64,000 nt of DNA, from positions 434,001 to 498,000 of the forward strand of contig NZ_FQZI01000003.1 of assembly GCF_900142035.1 (NCBI RefSeq), given 5' to 3'. Positions within the stretch are counted from its first letter, which is position 1, and each line of letters opens with the position of its first letter. The translations under genes and the position numbers were made by a program. Positions 43,054 to 52,083 of this stretch are shown here, piece after piece. Source of the DNA: Flavobacterium terrae. Its GTDB lineage: Bacteria > Bacteroidota > Bacteroidia > Flavobacteriales > Flavobacteriaceae. Below the pieces are notes generated by a model. The model had not been told where the DNA came from and did no database searches. It worked only from the letters and a program-made list of their open reading frames with translations.

Positions 43054-44328
43054 TTAGAAAACAAACATCGCTCTTTCGCTCATCATGTCGTTTACTTCAT
43101 CAGCAACTTGCTCTATAACTTCTTCGTTTGTATGATTCATTAAAACACGATCAATCAAATCCACAACAGTTTCCATATCAGATTCTACTAAACCACGAGT
43201 AGTAATTGCAGGAGTTCCTACACGAATACCTGAAGTCACAAATGGAGATTTATCATCAAAAGGAACCATGTTTTTATTTACTGTAATTTCGGCTTTAACC
43301 AAAGCATTTTCAGCTTCTTTACCTGAAATGTTTTTGTTACGTAGGTCAATTAACATCATGTGGTTATCAGTACCTCCTGAAATAATGTTATATCCTCTCT
43401 TAACAAAAGCCTCTGCCATTGCTTTAGCATTTTTTTGCACCTGAACTGCATAACGGAAAAACTCATCTGATAAACACTCTCCAAAAGCAACCGCCTTTGC
43501 AGCTATAACGTGCATTAATGGGCCTCCTTGGTTTCCAGGAAAAACAGACATATCTAACACATGCGACATCATTCTTATTTCTCCTTTAGGAGTAGTTAAT
43601 CCCCATGGGTTTTCAAAATCTTTACCCATCATAATCATTCCTCCTCTTGGTCCACGTAATGTTTTGTGGGTAGTCGTAGTTACAATATGACAATGAGGAA
43701 TTGGATCACTCATCAATCCTTTTGCAATTAAACCAGCTGGATGAGAAATATCAGCCAATAATAAAGCACCAACAGAATCTGCAATTTCTCTAAATCGTTT
43801 AAAATCCATATCACGAGAATATGCTGAAGCTCCTGCAATAATCATTTTTGGTTGTTCTTTAGAAGCTATTTCTTGGATTTTATCATAGTTTAATACTCCA
43901 GTTTCTTGATCAACACCATAAAATACTGGATTGTATAATTTTCCCGAAAAATTAACTGGCGAACCATGTGTTAAGTGCCCTCCATGAGATAAATCGAAGC
44001 CTAAAATTTTATCACCAGGCTTTAAGCAAGCTGCAAAAACAGCAGTATTTGCTTGCGAACCTGAATGAGGTTGTACATTTACATATTCTGCACCAAACAA
44101 TGCTTTTGCTCTATCTATAGCGATTTGCTCTACGATATCAACTACCTCACATCCACCGTAATATCTTTTTCCGGGATATCCTTCAGCATATTTATTAGTT
44201 AAACATGAACCTTGTGCTTCCATAACTTGGTCGCTTACAAAGTTTTCAGAAGCAATCAATTCAATTCCATGAATTTGTCTGTCTTGCTCATCTAAGATTA
44301 AGTCAAAAATTTGTTCGTCGCGTTGCAT
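43054..44328 (-). CDS. glyA: Serine hydroxymethyltransferase
   Basis: The 424-residue PLP enzyme has [41 protein letters not shown] and the lysine motif [14 protein letters not shown]. It converts serine and tetrahydrofolate to glycine and methylene-tetrahydrofolate. Length and motifs are standard. A TATTTTTG promoter box lies 27 bases before the start. Confidence 0.97.
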   Translation of the reverse strand: MQRDEQIFDLILDEQDRQIHGIELIASENFVSDQVMEAQGSCLTNKYAEGYPGKRYYGGCEVVDIVEQIAIDRAKALFGAEYVNVQPHSGSQANTAVFAACLKPGDKILGFDLSHGGHLTHGSPVNFSGKLYNPVFYGVDQETGVLNYDKIQEIASKEQPKMIIAGASAYSRDMDFKRFREIADSVGALLLADISHPAGLIAKGLMSDPIPHCHIVTTTTHKTLRGPRGGMIMMGKDFENPWGLTTPKGEIRMMSHVLDMSVFPGNQGGPLMHVIAAKAVAFGECLSDEFFRYAVQVQKNAKAMAEAFVKRGYNIISGGTDNHMMLIDLRNKNISGKEAENALVKAEITVNKNMVPFDDKSPFVTSGIRVGTPAITTRGLVESDMETVVDLIDRVLMNHTNEEVIEQVADEVNDMMSERAMFVF

Positions 44329-44355
44329 TTTAATTATTTTATGTTAAATGGTGGT

Positions 44356-44388
44356 CAAAAATACGAAAAGTGTTTGGTATAATCCCAA
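44356..44388 (-). promoter_or_regulatory. glyA promoter
   Basis: On the minus strand TTG (44386-44388) and TATTTTTG (44356-44363) are separated by 22 bases, within the usual Bacteroidota range. It overlaps the divergent promoter for fumarylacetoacetase. Confidence 0.5.
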
Positions 44389-44403
44389 TAGAAACTATAT
44401 TTG
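44373..44403 (+). promoter_or_regulatory. Fumarylacetoacetase promoter
   Basis: TTTG (44373-44376) and TATATTTG (44396-44403) are separated by 19 bases, an exact fit. Its place shows that the in-frame ATG at 44370 is not the start of the gene. Confidence 0.55.
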
Positions 44404-44441
44404 AGGTGTTAAAACAATACAATTTCACAAAATTTATTATT

Positions 44442-45725
44442 ATGCCCATAACCGCAAACAATCCAAACAGAAAATCATGGTTAGAAATAGAACCTAACAG
44501 TGATTTCCCTATACAAAACATTCCATTTGGAGTATTTTTAACTAAAGAAAATATTGTAACCGTTGGAACTCGTTTGGGTGATTTTGCAATAGATTTAGGT
44601 GCTTTACAACAGTTAGGCTATTTTGAAGGAATTGAACTAACAGACGATGTTTTTCTTCAAGATACTTTAAATGATTTCATTTCTGACGGTAAAAAAACAT
44701 GGAGGTTAGTAAGAAACCGTATTGCGGATATATTTGATGCTGAAAACCCAACTCTCCGTGATAACAAAAAACATAAAGATGTGGTGATTTTTAACATGAA
44801 AGATGTCGAAATGCAGCTTCCTGTTTACATAGGTGATTATACTGATTTTTATTCAAGTAAAGAACACGCGACAAACGTTGGAAAAATGTTTCGTGATCCT
44901 GAAAATGCATTATTACCAAACTGGCTTCATATACCTGTAGGCTACCACGGAAGAAGTTCTACTATAGTTCCTTCTGGAATTCCAGTACACAGACCAATGG
45001 GGCAAACAATGCCTGCTGATGCTACAGCACCTGTTTTTGGACCATCAAGACTGGTTGATTTTGAACTTGAAACTGCTTTTATCACTACGGATGCCAATAT
45101 CATGGGAGAAAACATTCCTATTAATGAGGCTGAAGAATACATCTTTGGGATGGTACTTTTGAACGATTGGAGTGCGCGTGACATTCAAAAATGGGAATAT
45201 GTTCCTCTAGGACCATTTTTGGCAAAAAACTTTGCTTCGTCTATTTCTCCTTGGATAGTGACTATGGATGCTCTAGAGCCTTTCCGTTGTGCTCAACCAA
45301 AACAAGAACCTACTCCACTACCCTATTTACAACAAAAAGGAGATCATGCTTTTGATATCAACTTACAAGTTGCGATTACTCCTGAAAATGGTGAAGAAAC
45401 TGTTGTTTGTGATTCGAATATGAAATATATGTACTGGACAATGAGCCAACAATTAGCTCACCATACTATTAACGGTTGTAGAATTAATTCAGGGGATATG
45501 ATGGGTTCAGGAACTATTTCTGGTCCAACTGAAGATTCTTTTGGTTCAATGCTCGAATTGACTTGGGGTGGTAAAAATCCTTTAAAAATGAAAGATGGAA
45601 GCGAAAGAAAATTCATTAATGATGGTGATACTGTTACAATGAGAGGATTTTGTAAAAATGAATCTGTGAGAATTGGTTTTGGAGAAGTTTCTAGTAAATT
45701 ATTACCTCCCATTCCAACAAAATAA
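44442..45725 (+). CDS. fahA: Fumarylacetoacetase
   Basis: The 427-residue protein has an N-terminal SH3-like domain (PITANNPNRKSWLEI, FGVFL) and the FAH catalytic domain with DYTDFYSSKEHATNVGKMF, PVGYHGRSSTIV, ARDIQKWEY and GTISGP. It cleaves fumarylacetoacetate in the last step of tyrosine breakdown. ATG 44442 is chosen since the promoter lies just upstream. It is followed by a hairpin terminator. Confidence 0.95.
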   Translation: MPITANNPNRKSWLEIEPNSDFPIQNIPFGVFLTKENIVTVGTRLGDFAIDLGALQQLGYFEGIELTDDVFLQDTLNDFISDGKKTWRLVRNRIADIFDAENPTLRDNKKHKDVVIFNMKDVEMQLPVYIGDYTDFYSSKEHATNVGKMFRDPENALLPNWLHIPVGYHGRSSTIVPSGIPVHRPMGQTMPADATAPVFGPSRLVDFELETAFITTDANIMGENIPINEAEEYIFGMVLLNDWSARDIQKWEYVPLGPFLAKNFASSISPWIVTMDALEPFRCAQPKQEPTPLPYLQQKGDHAFDINLQVAITPENGEETVVCDSNMKYMYWTMSQQLAHHTINGCRINSGDMMGSGTISGPTEDSFGSMLELTWGGKNPLKMKDGSERKFINDGDTVTMRGFCKNESVRIGFGEVSSKLLPPIPTK

Positions 45726-45750
45726 TACTTTACATTTTTGTTAACACATA

Positions 45751-45782
45751 AAAAAGAGCAGTTTAATTAAATTGCTCTTTCA
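45751..45782 (+). terminator. Hairpin terminator
   Basis: Stem AAAGAGCA / TGCTCTTT with a 12-base loop and following T-rich sequence lies after fahA. Confidence 0.65.
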
Positions 45783-45790
45783 TATTTTAT

Positions 45791-46312
45791 ATGTTTATGA
45801 AAAAAAGTACTTTATTCTTTTTTTTACTTTTCACAATTGTTAGCTTTGCTCAAAAACCATGTGAAAAAGACCCAATCTATAATCAATTTGATTTTTGGAT
45901 AGGAGAATGGAAAGTTTATGATTTGAAAGGAAATCTAGCTGGTCAAAGTAAGATTACTAAAATCCTAGACAATTGTGTTGTCTTAGAAGAATGGACTTCG
46001 GCAAAAGAGCAACAAGGACTTCTTTTTAGTGGAAAAAGTTTTAATTCGTATAATTCAGCAACAAAACAATGGCAACAAAACTGGATTGATAATACTGGTG
46101 GAAGTACCGAATATTTAACCGGACACTTTGAAAATGATGCAATGCATTTTATCAGTAGACCATTTAATAATGGAGGAAAAACAACTTCTGTTCGAAAATT
46201 AACGTTTTATAAATTAAAAGACGGTAAAGTTCGACAACATGGTGAAATATCAAACAACGAAGGAAAAGACTGGGTAACAGAATATGATTTAGAATACAGA
46301 CCTGAAAATTAA
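45791..46312 (+). CDS. Secreted DUF1579-like protein
   Basis: A signal peptide ends FAQ near residue 21. The rest shows the DUF1579 pattern: FDFWIGEWKVYDLKGNLAGQSKI, ILDNCVVLEEWTS and LTFYKLKDGKVRQ near the end. The fold is probably a calycin-like barrel; no function is known to me. ATG 45797 (third residue) is an equally good start. It is followed by a short terminator. Confidence 0.75.
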   Translation: MFMKKSTLFFFLLFTIVSFAQKPCEKDPIYNQFDFWIGEWKVYDLKGNLAGQSKITKILDNCVVLEEWTSAKEQQGLLFSGKSFNSYNSATKQWQQNWIDNTGGSTEYLTGHFENDAMHFISRPFNNGGKTTSVRKLTFYKLKDGKVRQHGEISNNEGKDWVTEYDLEYRPEN

Positions 46313-46320
46313 TAATTTAA

Positions 46321-46347
46321 ACTTCGACAAAAATCGGAGTTTTTTTA
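46321..46347 (+). terminator. Hairpin terminator
   Basis: Stem ACTTCGA / TCGGAGT (one mismatch) followed by seven T lies just after the DUF1579-like gene. Confidence 0.6.
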
Positions 46348-46349
46348 TA

Positions 46350-46404
46350 GCCCCGATGGAAACGGCATCCTTTTTGTTTACAAAAAGATACAGTGCACAG
46401 CGGG
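46350..46404. repeat. Structured intergenic element, copy 2
   Basis: The layout CCCCGATGGAAACGG-hairpin-ACAGCGGGA has an inner CTTTTTGT/ACAAAAAG stem and outer CCC/GGG pairing. It resembles the minus-strand reading of 38849-38905 in order and flanking words but not in stem sequence. No coding frame is present. I recall similar sequences in other Flavobacterium genomes. Confidence 0.4.
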
Positions 46405-46445
46405 AGTAAGCTCCTAAAAATATATATTTGCCAAAATTTGAACAT

Positions 46446-47630
46446 ATGAAAAAAATTACCCTTTTAATTATTGTTTATAGTTTTTTTATTGGTTGTGGTG
46501 TAAAAAGTACTCAATCGATGCTTAGCAATGGTGATTATGATGGTGCGATTTATCGTGCAGCAGAATCTCTTAAAACCAATAAAGATTCTAAAGGAAAACA
46601 AGACTATGTCTATTTAATAGAGGAAGCATTTGCAAAAGCAAAAGACCGTAATTTACGTGAAATTGACATGCTTCAAAAAGATGGAAATCCTGCAAATTTT
46701 GAAAAAATATATAACACTTATCTACAACTTAACAACAGACAGGAGAAAATTAGACCTTTACTACCTTTGTATCTAATAAAAGAAGGTAGAAATGCCTACT
46801 TTCCTTTTGACGATTATTCTTCTCAAATTGTAAAAAGCAAAGAATCACTTTCTAAATATCTTTATGACAATTCTAAAAACTTAATGAAGCAAAATGATAA
46901 AATGTCTTTTAGAAAAGCATATGACGATTTTGCTTATTTAGAAAAAATTAACCCTGGTTATAAGGATATCAAAAAGCTTATGGATGAAGCTTTTTATAAA
47001 GGCACCGATTTTGTTAGTGTTTATACGAAAAACGAAACAAACATGGTTATACCAACAAGACTTCAATCTGATTTACTTGATTTTAGCACTTTTGGTTTAG
47101 ATGATAAATGGACAGTTTACCACAGTAACCGTCAAAAAGGTGTTAATTATGATTATGGCTTGATTGTTAATTTTCGACAAATCAATATTTCTCCAGAACA
47201 AATTAAGGAGCGTGAGTTTGTAAAAGAAAAACAAATTGCTGATGGCAAAAAACCATTACTTGATGCTAATGGAAACCAAGTAAAAGACGAAAAAGGCAAT
47301 GTAGTTATGGTTGACAATATGAAGACAGTTCGTGCAACTATTTATGAATTCAAACAATTTAAAGCGTGTAATGTTACTGCAAAAGTAGATTATATTGATT
47401 TTAGAACAAATCAACTTATTGATACTTTTCCTCTATCTAGCGAATTTATTTTTGAATATATTTATGCTAATTATAACGGAGATAGAAATGCTTGCGACAG
47501 TGATTATTTACAATATTTTGGAAGAAGAGCCACGCCATTTCCTAGCAATGAACAAATGGTTTATGATTCTGGAGAGGATTTAAAAGCCAAACTAAAAAGT
47601 ATTATCACTAGAAATAAGTTTAGAAAATAA
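46446..47630 (+). CDS. Lipoprotein with helical repeat region, unidentified
   Basis: ATG 46446 starts a lipoprotein signal ending FFIGC. The first 170 residues are helical and TPR-like (LSNGDYDGAIYRAAESLKTN, YLIEEAFAKAKDRN), and the C-terminal half is beta-rich with a Lys/Asp-rich loop. I recognise no family. It stands alone between two terminators. Confidence 0.7.
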   Translation: MKKITLLIIVYSFFIGCGVKSTQSMLSNGDYDGAIYRAAESLKTNKDSKGKQDYVYLIEEAFAKAKDRNLREIDMLQKDGNPANFEKIYNTYLQLNNRQEKIRPLLPLYLIKEGRNAYFPFDDYSSQIVKSKESLSKYLYDNSKNLMKQNDKMSFRKAYDDFAYLEKINPGYKDIKKLMDEAFYKGTDFVSVYTKNETNMVIPTRLQSDLLDFSTFGLDDKWTVYHSNRQKGVNYDYGLIVNFRQINISPEQIKEREFVKEKQIADGKKPLLDANGNQVKDEKGNVVMVDNMKTVRATIYEFKQFKACNVTAKVDYIDFRTNQLIDTFPLSSEFIFEYIYANYNGDRNACDSDYLQYFGRRATPFPSNEQMVYDSGEDLKAKLKSIITRNKFRK

Positions 47631-47648
47631 TTTTTCATATTTTTTACA

Positions 47649-47680
47649 TAAACATCTTGTAATCAAGATGTTTTTTTTGT
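47649..47680 (+). terminator. Hairpin terminator
   Basis: Stem AACATCTT / AAGATGTT followed by eight T lies 20 bases after the lipoprotein stop. Confidence 0.75.
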
Positions 47681-47728
47681 TTTATATGTTTTTAGTAATA
47701 TTTTTACTACTAACAAAACAAAATAAAC

Positions 47729-48571
47729 ATGAAAAAAAACGTATTATTAAGTGCTTTATTGCTTCTAACAATTAAGTTACAAGCACAAGAACTTTCAAAA
47801 CCCAAAGAAATTCCAGTTAAAGGAATCTTTACAAATCCAGTCGCATCTCCAGACGGAAAACATGCCCTTCTTACGCAAGAACACAATCACGGCGTATTCC
47901 TCTTAAACATCCATACACAAGAAGTAACTCCAATTTCTACAATTGGAGGAATTGGATATGGTTATACATGGAATTTAGATAGCCAAACGTTCTACTTTAA
48001 GGAAAAAGGAGAAAAAGAATACTTTTCAAATTCTAGAGTAAAATCATATTCAATTAAAGATAAAATTGCCAAAGAAACTGATTTGAATCACAACTTACTC
48101 CCTTCATTTAATGGAAAGAACGAAATAGTGGTTCATACTAACCCTTTTACATTACAAATTGAAGCTACTAATCTAAAAACACAAAAAACTTGGGCAGTAA
48201 CAAATGATGAAGGGCAATACTATAATGCTATTCTTTCTCACGATGGAAAAAAAGTTGCTGTGCATAAAGGTGCTGATATTTGGGTTTACAATGTAGATGG
48301 TTCTGATAAAGGAAAACTTATTGGTCAAGGAATTGCTACTTCTTGGTCAACTGATGATAAATATCTTATAGGTTTTTTAGACGAGAGTCTAGATGGACAT
48401 TCAATTAGCAATTCTGAAATTCTTCTATTTGATGTAGAAAATGGAAAAACAAAAAAACTAACTTCTACAGAAGATCAGTTTGAAATGTTTCCGTCATTAT
48501 TTGGTGAAAATCAAATTATTTTTTCAGACGAAAAATCAGGAAAAATCTATGTCACAACTCTAAAACTTTAA
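47729..48571 (+). CDS. Secreted TolB-like beta-propeller protein
   Basis: A signal peptide ends LQAQ near residue 20. The 260-residue mature part has repeated propeller-blade words (PVASPDGKHALLTQE, AILSHDGKKVAVHKG, SWSTDDKYLIGF, ILLFDVENGKTKKL). It is probably a six-bladed propeller in the periplasm or on the surface. It is 3 bp before the amidase gene, so the two likely act together. Confidence 0.75.
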   Translation: MKKNVLLSALLLLTIKLQAQELSKPKEIPVKGIFTNPVASPDGKHALLTQEHNHGVFLLNIHTQEVTPISTIGGIGYGYTWNLDSQTFYFKEKGEKEYFSNSRVKSYSIKDKIAKETDLNHNLLPSFNGKNEIVVHTNPFTLQIEATNLKTQKTWAVTNDEGQYYNAILSHDGKKVAVHKGADIWVYNVDGSDKGKLIGQGIATSWSTDDKYLIGFLDESLDGHSISNSEILLFDVENGKTKKLTSTEDQFEMFPSLFGENQIIFSDEKSGKIYVTTLKL

Positions 48572-48574
48572 TTC

Positions 48575-50050
48575 ATGAAACAAATTTTATCAATAGTATT
48601 CGTAATATTAACTACAATTACTCTTCAAGCACAAGTTGTAGTTATAGATCCTGGTCATGGATATGGAGCCACAACAAGTGATAATCCTGACGGAAGAACC
48701 GCAACAGAAATAGAAACCTCTTTAGATGTGGGTTTAAGAACTAGAACTTTAATTCAAAACTCATGCTCTTCTTGGACAGTACATATGACGCGTACAACTA
48801 ACCTGAACAGTTGGATATCTGTAAATCAACGTGCGACTATGGCTAATAACTGGGGTGCAGATCGCTTACTAAGTATTCACTGTAACGCTGGTGGTGGAAC
48901 AGGAACTGAAACTTTTTACTGTACTTATGATGATACCACTACAGCTGCTGATATCGCATTTGCGCAAAAAATTCAAAATGACATGTCTACCAACGGTTCA
49001 TGGAACAATCGTAGATGTGTAGAAGATAATAGTTTCCTTTCTTATCACCTAGGTGTTTTAAGATATTCATCTGCAACTGGTTGTTTAAATGAAATTGGCT
49101 TTGTAGATTCATCAGATGCTACAAAATTAACAAATTCGACTTGGAGAGCTACTTTCGCAAATTCTTACTTTAATTCACTTAAATCTAATTTAGGCGTTAC
49201 TTGCAGTTCATCGCTTCCTGGCTCATTTACATTGACTCTTACTCCAGAATGCAGTGGAACAACTTCGCAAATGCGTCTAAACTGGACAGCATCTGCTGGA
49301 GCTACATCCTATGATATTTATAGAAATGGTTCCTTGTATGCTAGTAATATAACGGGAACACAGTTTTTAAATACTTATTTAATTACTCCAGGAACTAGTT
49401 ATTCTTATTATGTAAAAGCTAAAAATACTGCTGGAGGTACCAATAATTCCAATGGAACTAAAACAGCAACAGCTGTTGCTTGTGTTCCTGGTGCTTTTAC
49501 TGTTAGCGCAACGGCAACATGCAGTGGTTCAACAAGTGCAATTAATGTAACATGGACAGCTTCTGCCAATGCTACTTCATATGATATTTACAGAAATGGT
49601 AATTTATATGCACAAGATGTAACAGGAACATCATTTTTAAACACTTACTTAATTACAGCTGGTACAACATATACCTATTATTTGAAAGCTAAAAACAGTG
49701 CTGGAACAACAAATAATTCAAACGGAACAAGGTCTGTAACCGCAACTAGTTGCGCTGCTAAAATTTCGGAAAATAATGATAACTTCATTACTGCAGGTGA
49801 GCCTTCATTTAAAGCGTATCCAAACCCTACTTCTGGTTTAATTTCAGTGAACTTAACTAATGTAAATTCTTCAAAAGTATCATTCTCAGTTTTTGATATT
49901 ACAGGAAAAAAAGTATACAATGCTGAATCTTCAATAAAAGAAAAAGATTTTGTAACAGAAATCAATTTAGATAAACTTCCTAGTGGAACATATATACTTC
50001 TTGTTCGATTGGACAACAAAGAATATTCTCAAAAAATAGTTAAACAGTAG
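48575..50050 (+). CDS. Secreted N-acetylmuramoyl-L-alanine amidase with FnIII repeats and T9SS sorting domain
   Basis: A signal peptide ends LQAQ. The amidase_3 domain (about 20-205) has zinc ligands in IDPGHGYG, the Glu of TATEIETSL, SIHCNAG and the catalytic Glu of LNEIGF. Two fibronectin type III-like repeats (about 215-300 and 305-395) follow. The end (about 415-491, KAYPNPTSGLISVNL to SQKIVKQ) is a type A sorting domain for type IX secretion. It cuts the peptide stem from peptidoglycan, probably that of other bacteria or during turnover. A terminator follows. Confidence 0.9.
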   Translation: MKQILSIVFVILTTITLQAQVVVIDPGHGYGATTSDNPDGRTATEIETSLDVGLRTRTLIQNSCSSWTVHMTRTTNLNSWISVNQRATMANNWGADRLLSIHCNAGGGTGTETFYCTYDDTTTAADIAFAQKIQNDMSTNGSWNNRRCVEDNSFLSYHLGVLRYSSATGCLNEIGFVDSSDATKLTNSTWRATFANSYFNSLKSNLGVTCSSSLPGSFTLTLTPECSGTTSQMRLNWTASAGATSYDIYRNGSLYASNITGTQFLNTYLITPGTSYSYYVKAKNTAGGTNNSNGTKTATAVACVPGAFTVSATATCSGSTSAINVTWTASANATSYDIYRNGNLYAQDVTGTSFLNTYLITAGTTYTYYLKAKNSAGTTNNSNGTRSVTATSCAAKISENNDNFITAGEPSFKAYPNPTSGLISVNLTNVNSSKVSFSVFDITGKKVYNAESSIKEKDFVTEINLDKLPSGTYILLVRLDNKEYSQKIVKQ

Positions 50051-50056
50051 ATGCAA

Positions 50057-50085
50057 AAATCCCGAGTCATACTCGGGATCTTTAC
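50057..50085. terminator. Bidirectional hairpin terminator
   Basis: Stem ATCCCGAG / CTCGGGAT followed by CTTTA separates the convergent amidase and DUF1398 genes. Confidence 0.75.
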
Positions 50086-50092
50086 TTAAATA

Positions 50093-50482
50093 TTATTGTG
50101 GAATGATTTCTTGAAGTAATTCATTTCCATTTTTATCAAAATAAGTACAAGTTAGTTTTTGCATAGAAATTACCCATTTCTCGATTCCAGATTTAGCACA
50201 ATCGTTACAAAAAGTCATATAATCTGTTTTTCCTTGCTGATGAGCTTTTAAATCTGATTTAAATTGCTCAGCATTAACAAAATCTGATACAACTAAATCA
50301 TCATACTTAGATTCTGTATGTATTTTGTGTTGCTCACTTCCTTCAAAAACGCCATGTCCATCAAAGACAAATGTTTCATAACCAATTACTCCTAAACCAA
50401 CTAATTCTTTTATGTAGTTAGGAAAATCGGCTCCTGATTTTACTTTAGAATGTGCCTCTTTAATTTGTGCTATTGTAAACAT
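50093..50482 (-). CDS. DUF1398 family protein
   Basis: The 129-residue cytosolic protein fits DUF1398 (YbcV-like): MFTIAQIKEAHSKVKSGADFPNYI, GYETFVFDGHGVF, and FCNDCAKSGIEKWVIS near the end. The function of the family is unknown. It is 66 bp downstream of the DinB-like gene on the same strand. Confidence 0.85.
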   Translation of the reverse strand: MFTIAQIKEAHSKVKSGADFPNYIKELVGLGVIGYETFVFDGHGVFEGSEQHKIHTESKYDDLVVSDFVNAEQFKSDLKAHQQGKTDYMTFCNDCAKSGIEKWVISMQKLTCTYFDKNGNELLQEIIPQ

Positions 50483-50548
50483 ATTTTATTGTTTCATTTA
50501 TGCCAATTCATTGTCAAGTCTTGACTCACTAAAATTAAGCAATTAAAA

Positions 50549-51097
50549 TTAATTGTTTTGAAGAACTAAAACTTTTTCTGCCTGAAAAATATGCCTTTGA
50601 TTATGATAAATTACAAAACGAAAAGTATCACCAAGTTTAATACGAATCCATTTAGTGATGCTAATTCCAGTTTTTAGTTTATTCAGACTAACTTTTTCAG
50701 ATTCCTGAAGTAATTCTAGTAAACTATTTTGTTGAGAAATAAAAGTATCTATGACATTTCTGCTGAGATCACTTCCTATTGGATCAGTTTTTTTAAAGGT
50801 TTTCATTTTATTTAGTTTCGCTTTAGGTTTCATACTTTTTGCAAAATAATTGCCTAAAAGTCCCGGACGAAACTCAGATTCAAATGAAGTCTCACTCTTT
50901 AATATTGTGGTTTCAATTTCAGGAAGGTAAAAATTTCCATAAATATTTAAATGCTCCAAACATTCTAAAACACTCCAGTTCTTTGAGTTACTCCTCCAGT
51001 TAAGTTCCTCATCAGATAAATTATAAAGCTTTTGTGCAAAATCGATATTTTGAAGTGTTATTGCCCGTAATTCTGAAATTAAATCTTTAGTTTTCAT
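50549..51097 (-). CDS. DinB-family putative metal-dependent hydrolase
   Basis: The 182-residue protein from ATG 51097 is a four-helix DinB_2-type bundle: the first His in LECLEHLNIYGNFYLP, and the last pair in FRFVIYHNQRHIFQ. Such proteins bind a divalent metal with three His; some are bacillithiol or mycothiol S-transferases. Given bshB1 and ytxJ in the window, a thiol-transferase role is possible but unproven. Confidence 0.8.
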   Translation of the reverse strand: MKTKDLISELRAITLQNIDFAQKLYNLSDEELNWRSNSKNWSVLECLEHLNIYGNFYLPEIETTILKSETSFESEFRPGLLGNYFAKSMKPKAKLNKMKTFKKTDPIGSDLSRNVIDTFISQQNSLLELLQESEKVSLNKLKTGISITKWIRIKLGDTFRFVIYHNQRHIFQAEKVLVLQNN

Positions 51098-51152
51098 TAT
51101 CGTAATTTTAAACAAATTTCGGAACTACTTAATTATAAAAAATTGATTCAAA

Positions 51153-51692
51153 TCAAGACTTTTTCAATCGTGATAAAGTCTCTGGAGTCATTCGAAGATA
51201 ATTGGCAATATACTTATGTGGAATTTCTTGAAAAAGCTTTGGACTTCTTTTCAAAACTCTTGAATACCGCTCACTAAAAGACGAAATTAGCAAATCCTTT
51301 TCGCGTTCCATTTGTTGCAACACCAAATTTTCAAGAATAGAATTCCATAATTTTAAATTTTCTTCCTTTTTATTAATAAAGTCGAAAAATGTCTTTTTGG
51401 AAATAATCTTTATTGAAGTTTTTTTTATGGCTTGAATGTAAAAATCCGAAGATTCGTTAGTCAAAAAAGAATCTAAAGCAACAACCAAATCATTCTGGTA
51501 ACCAAAACGGATAATTTGCTCTTCTTCCTCTTGAAGAATATATATTCTCAAACAACCTTCTTCAATAAAATAAATATTGGTATCGATAGTTCCAGCAACT
51601 TTCAGGAATTCATTTCGCTTAATAACTAACTCATTTTCAAACAAGTCATTTTCTTTGAGTAGCGATAAAATAGCTAAAGATTTAACTGCCAT
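51153..51692 (-). CDS. Crp/Fnr-family transcription regulator
   Basis: The 179-residue protein has a cyclic-nucleotide-binding-like beta-roll (about 25-110, YFIEEGCLRIYI, IIRFGYQNDLV) and a short C-terminal HTH (HKYIANYLRMTPETLSRL). It lacks the residues needed for cAMP binding, as is usual for this Bacteroidota group. It lies 3 bp after ytxJ, so it may respond to thiol or redox state. The HTH is slightly shorter than in classical Crp. Confidence 0.85.
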   Translation of the reverse strand: MAVKSLAILSLLKENDLFENELVIKRNEFLKVAGTIDTNIYFIEEGCLRIYILQEEEEQIIRFGYQNDLVVALDSFLTNESSDFYIQAIKKTSIKIISKKTFFDFINKKEENLKLWNSILENLVLQQMEREKDLLISSFSERYSRVLKRSPKLFQEIPHKYIANYLRMTPETLSRLKKS

Positions 51693-51695
51693 ATT

Positions 51696-52082
51696 TTAAA
51701 TATAGTTTTTCAAATCTTTTACTTCTATATTATCATGCGATGCATTATAAATTGCTTTGCCATCTTTTACCAAAATTAATTGTGGTGATTGGTGGGTAAC
51801 ATTAAAAAGAGAAGCTATTTCATTAGAAATTGGTCTAAATTCTAATAAATCTAAAAAATAAGGCTTCACTTTACCCTCTAAATCAAATTTTTTCTCAAAA
51901 TTTTTCAATACAGTTCTACTGATTATACAACGTGTACTGTGTTTAAATATCAATACAGGATTTTCTTTTGATTCAGCTATAATTTCATCCAATTGATTTA
52001 TCTCGTTTAAAGGAAACCATTCCATTTTTGATTCTTCTTTTTGAGGCTCGTTATTGCCAAAAATATTCTTTAAAAAACTCAT
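51696..52082 (-). CDS. ytxJ: Bacillithiol system redox-active protein YtxJ (monothiol bacilliredoxin)
   Basis: The 128-residue thioredoxin-fold protein has LIFKHSTRCIISRTVL, with the single redox Cys followed by IIS in place of the usual PIS, and the cis-Pro loop HQSPQLILVKDGKAIY. YtxJ (BrxC) removes bacillithiol from oxidised proteins. It is 1 bp after the archaemetzincin gene and 3 bp before the Crp-like gene. With bshB1 it shows that this organism uses bacillithiol. Confidence 0.88.
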   Translation of the reverse strand: MSFLKNIFGNNEPQKEESKMEWFPLNEINQLDEIIAESKENPVLIFKHSTRCIISRTVLKNFEKKFDLEGKVKPYFLDLLEFRPISNEIASLFNVTHQSPQLILVKDGKAIYNASHDNIEVKDLKNYI

Positions 52083-52083
52083 A

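Noticed and set aside
44370..44441. Upstream ATG for fumarylacetoacetase
   Set aside because: It falls inside a well-formed promoter, and the conserved protein start is at 44442.
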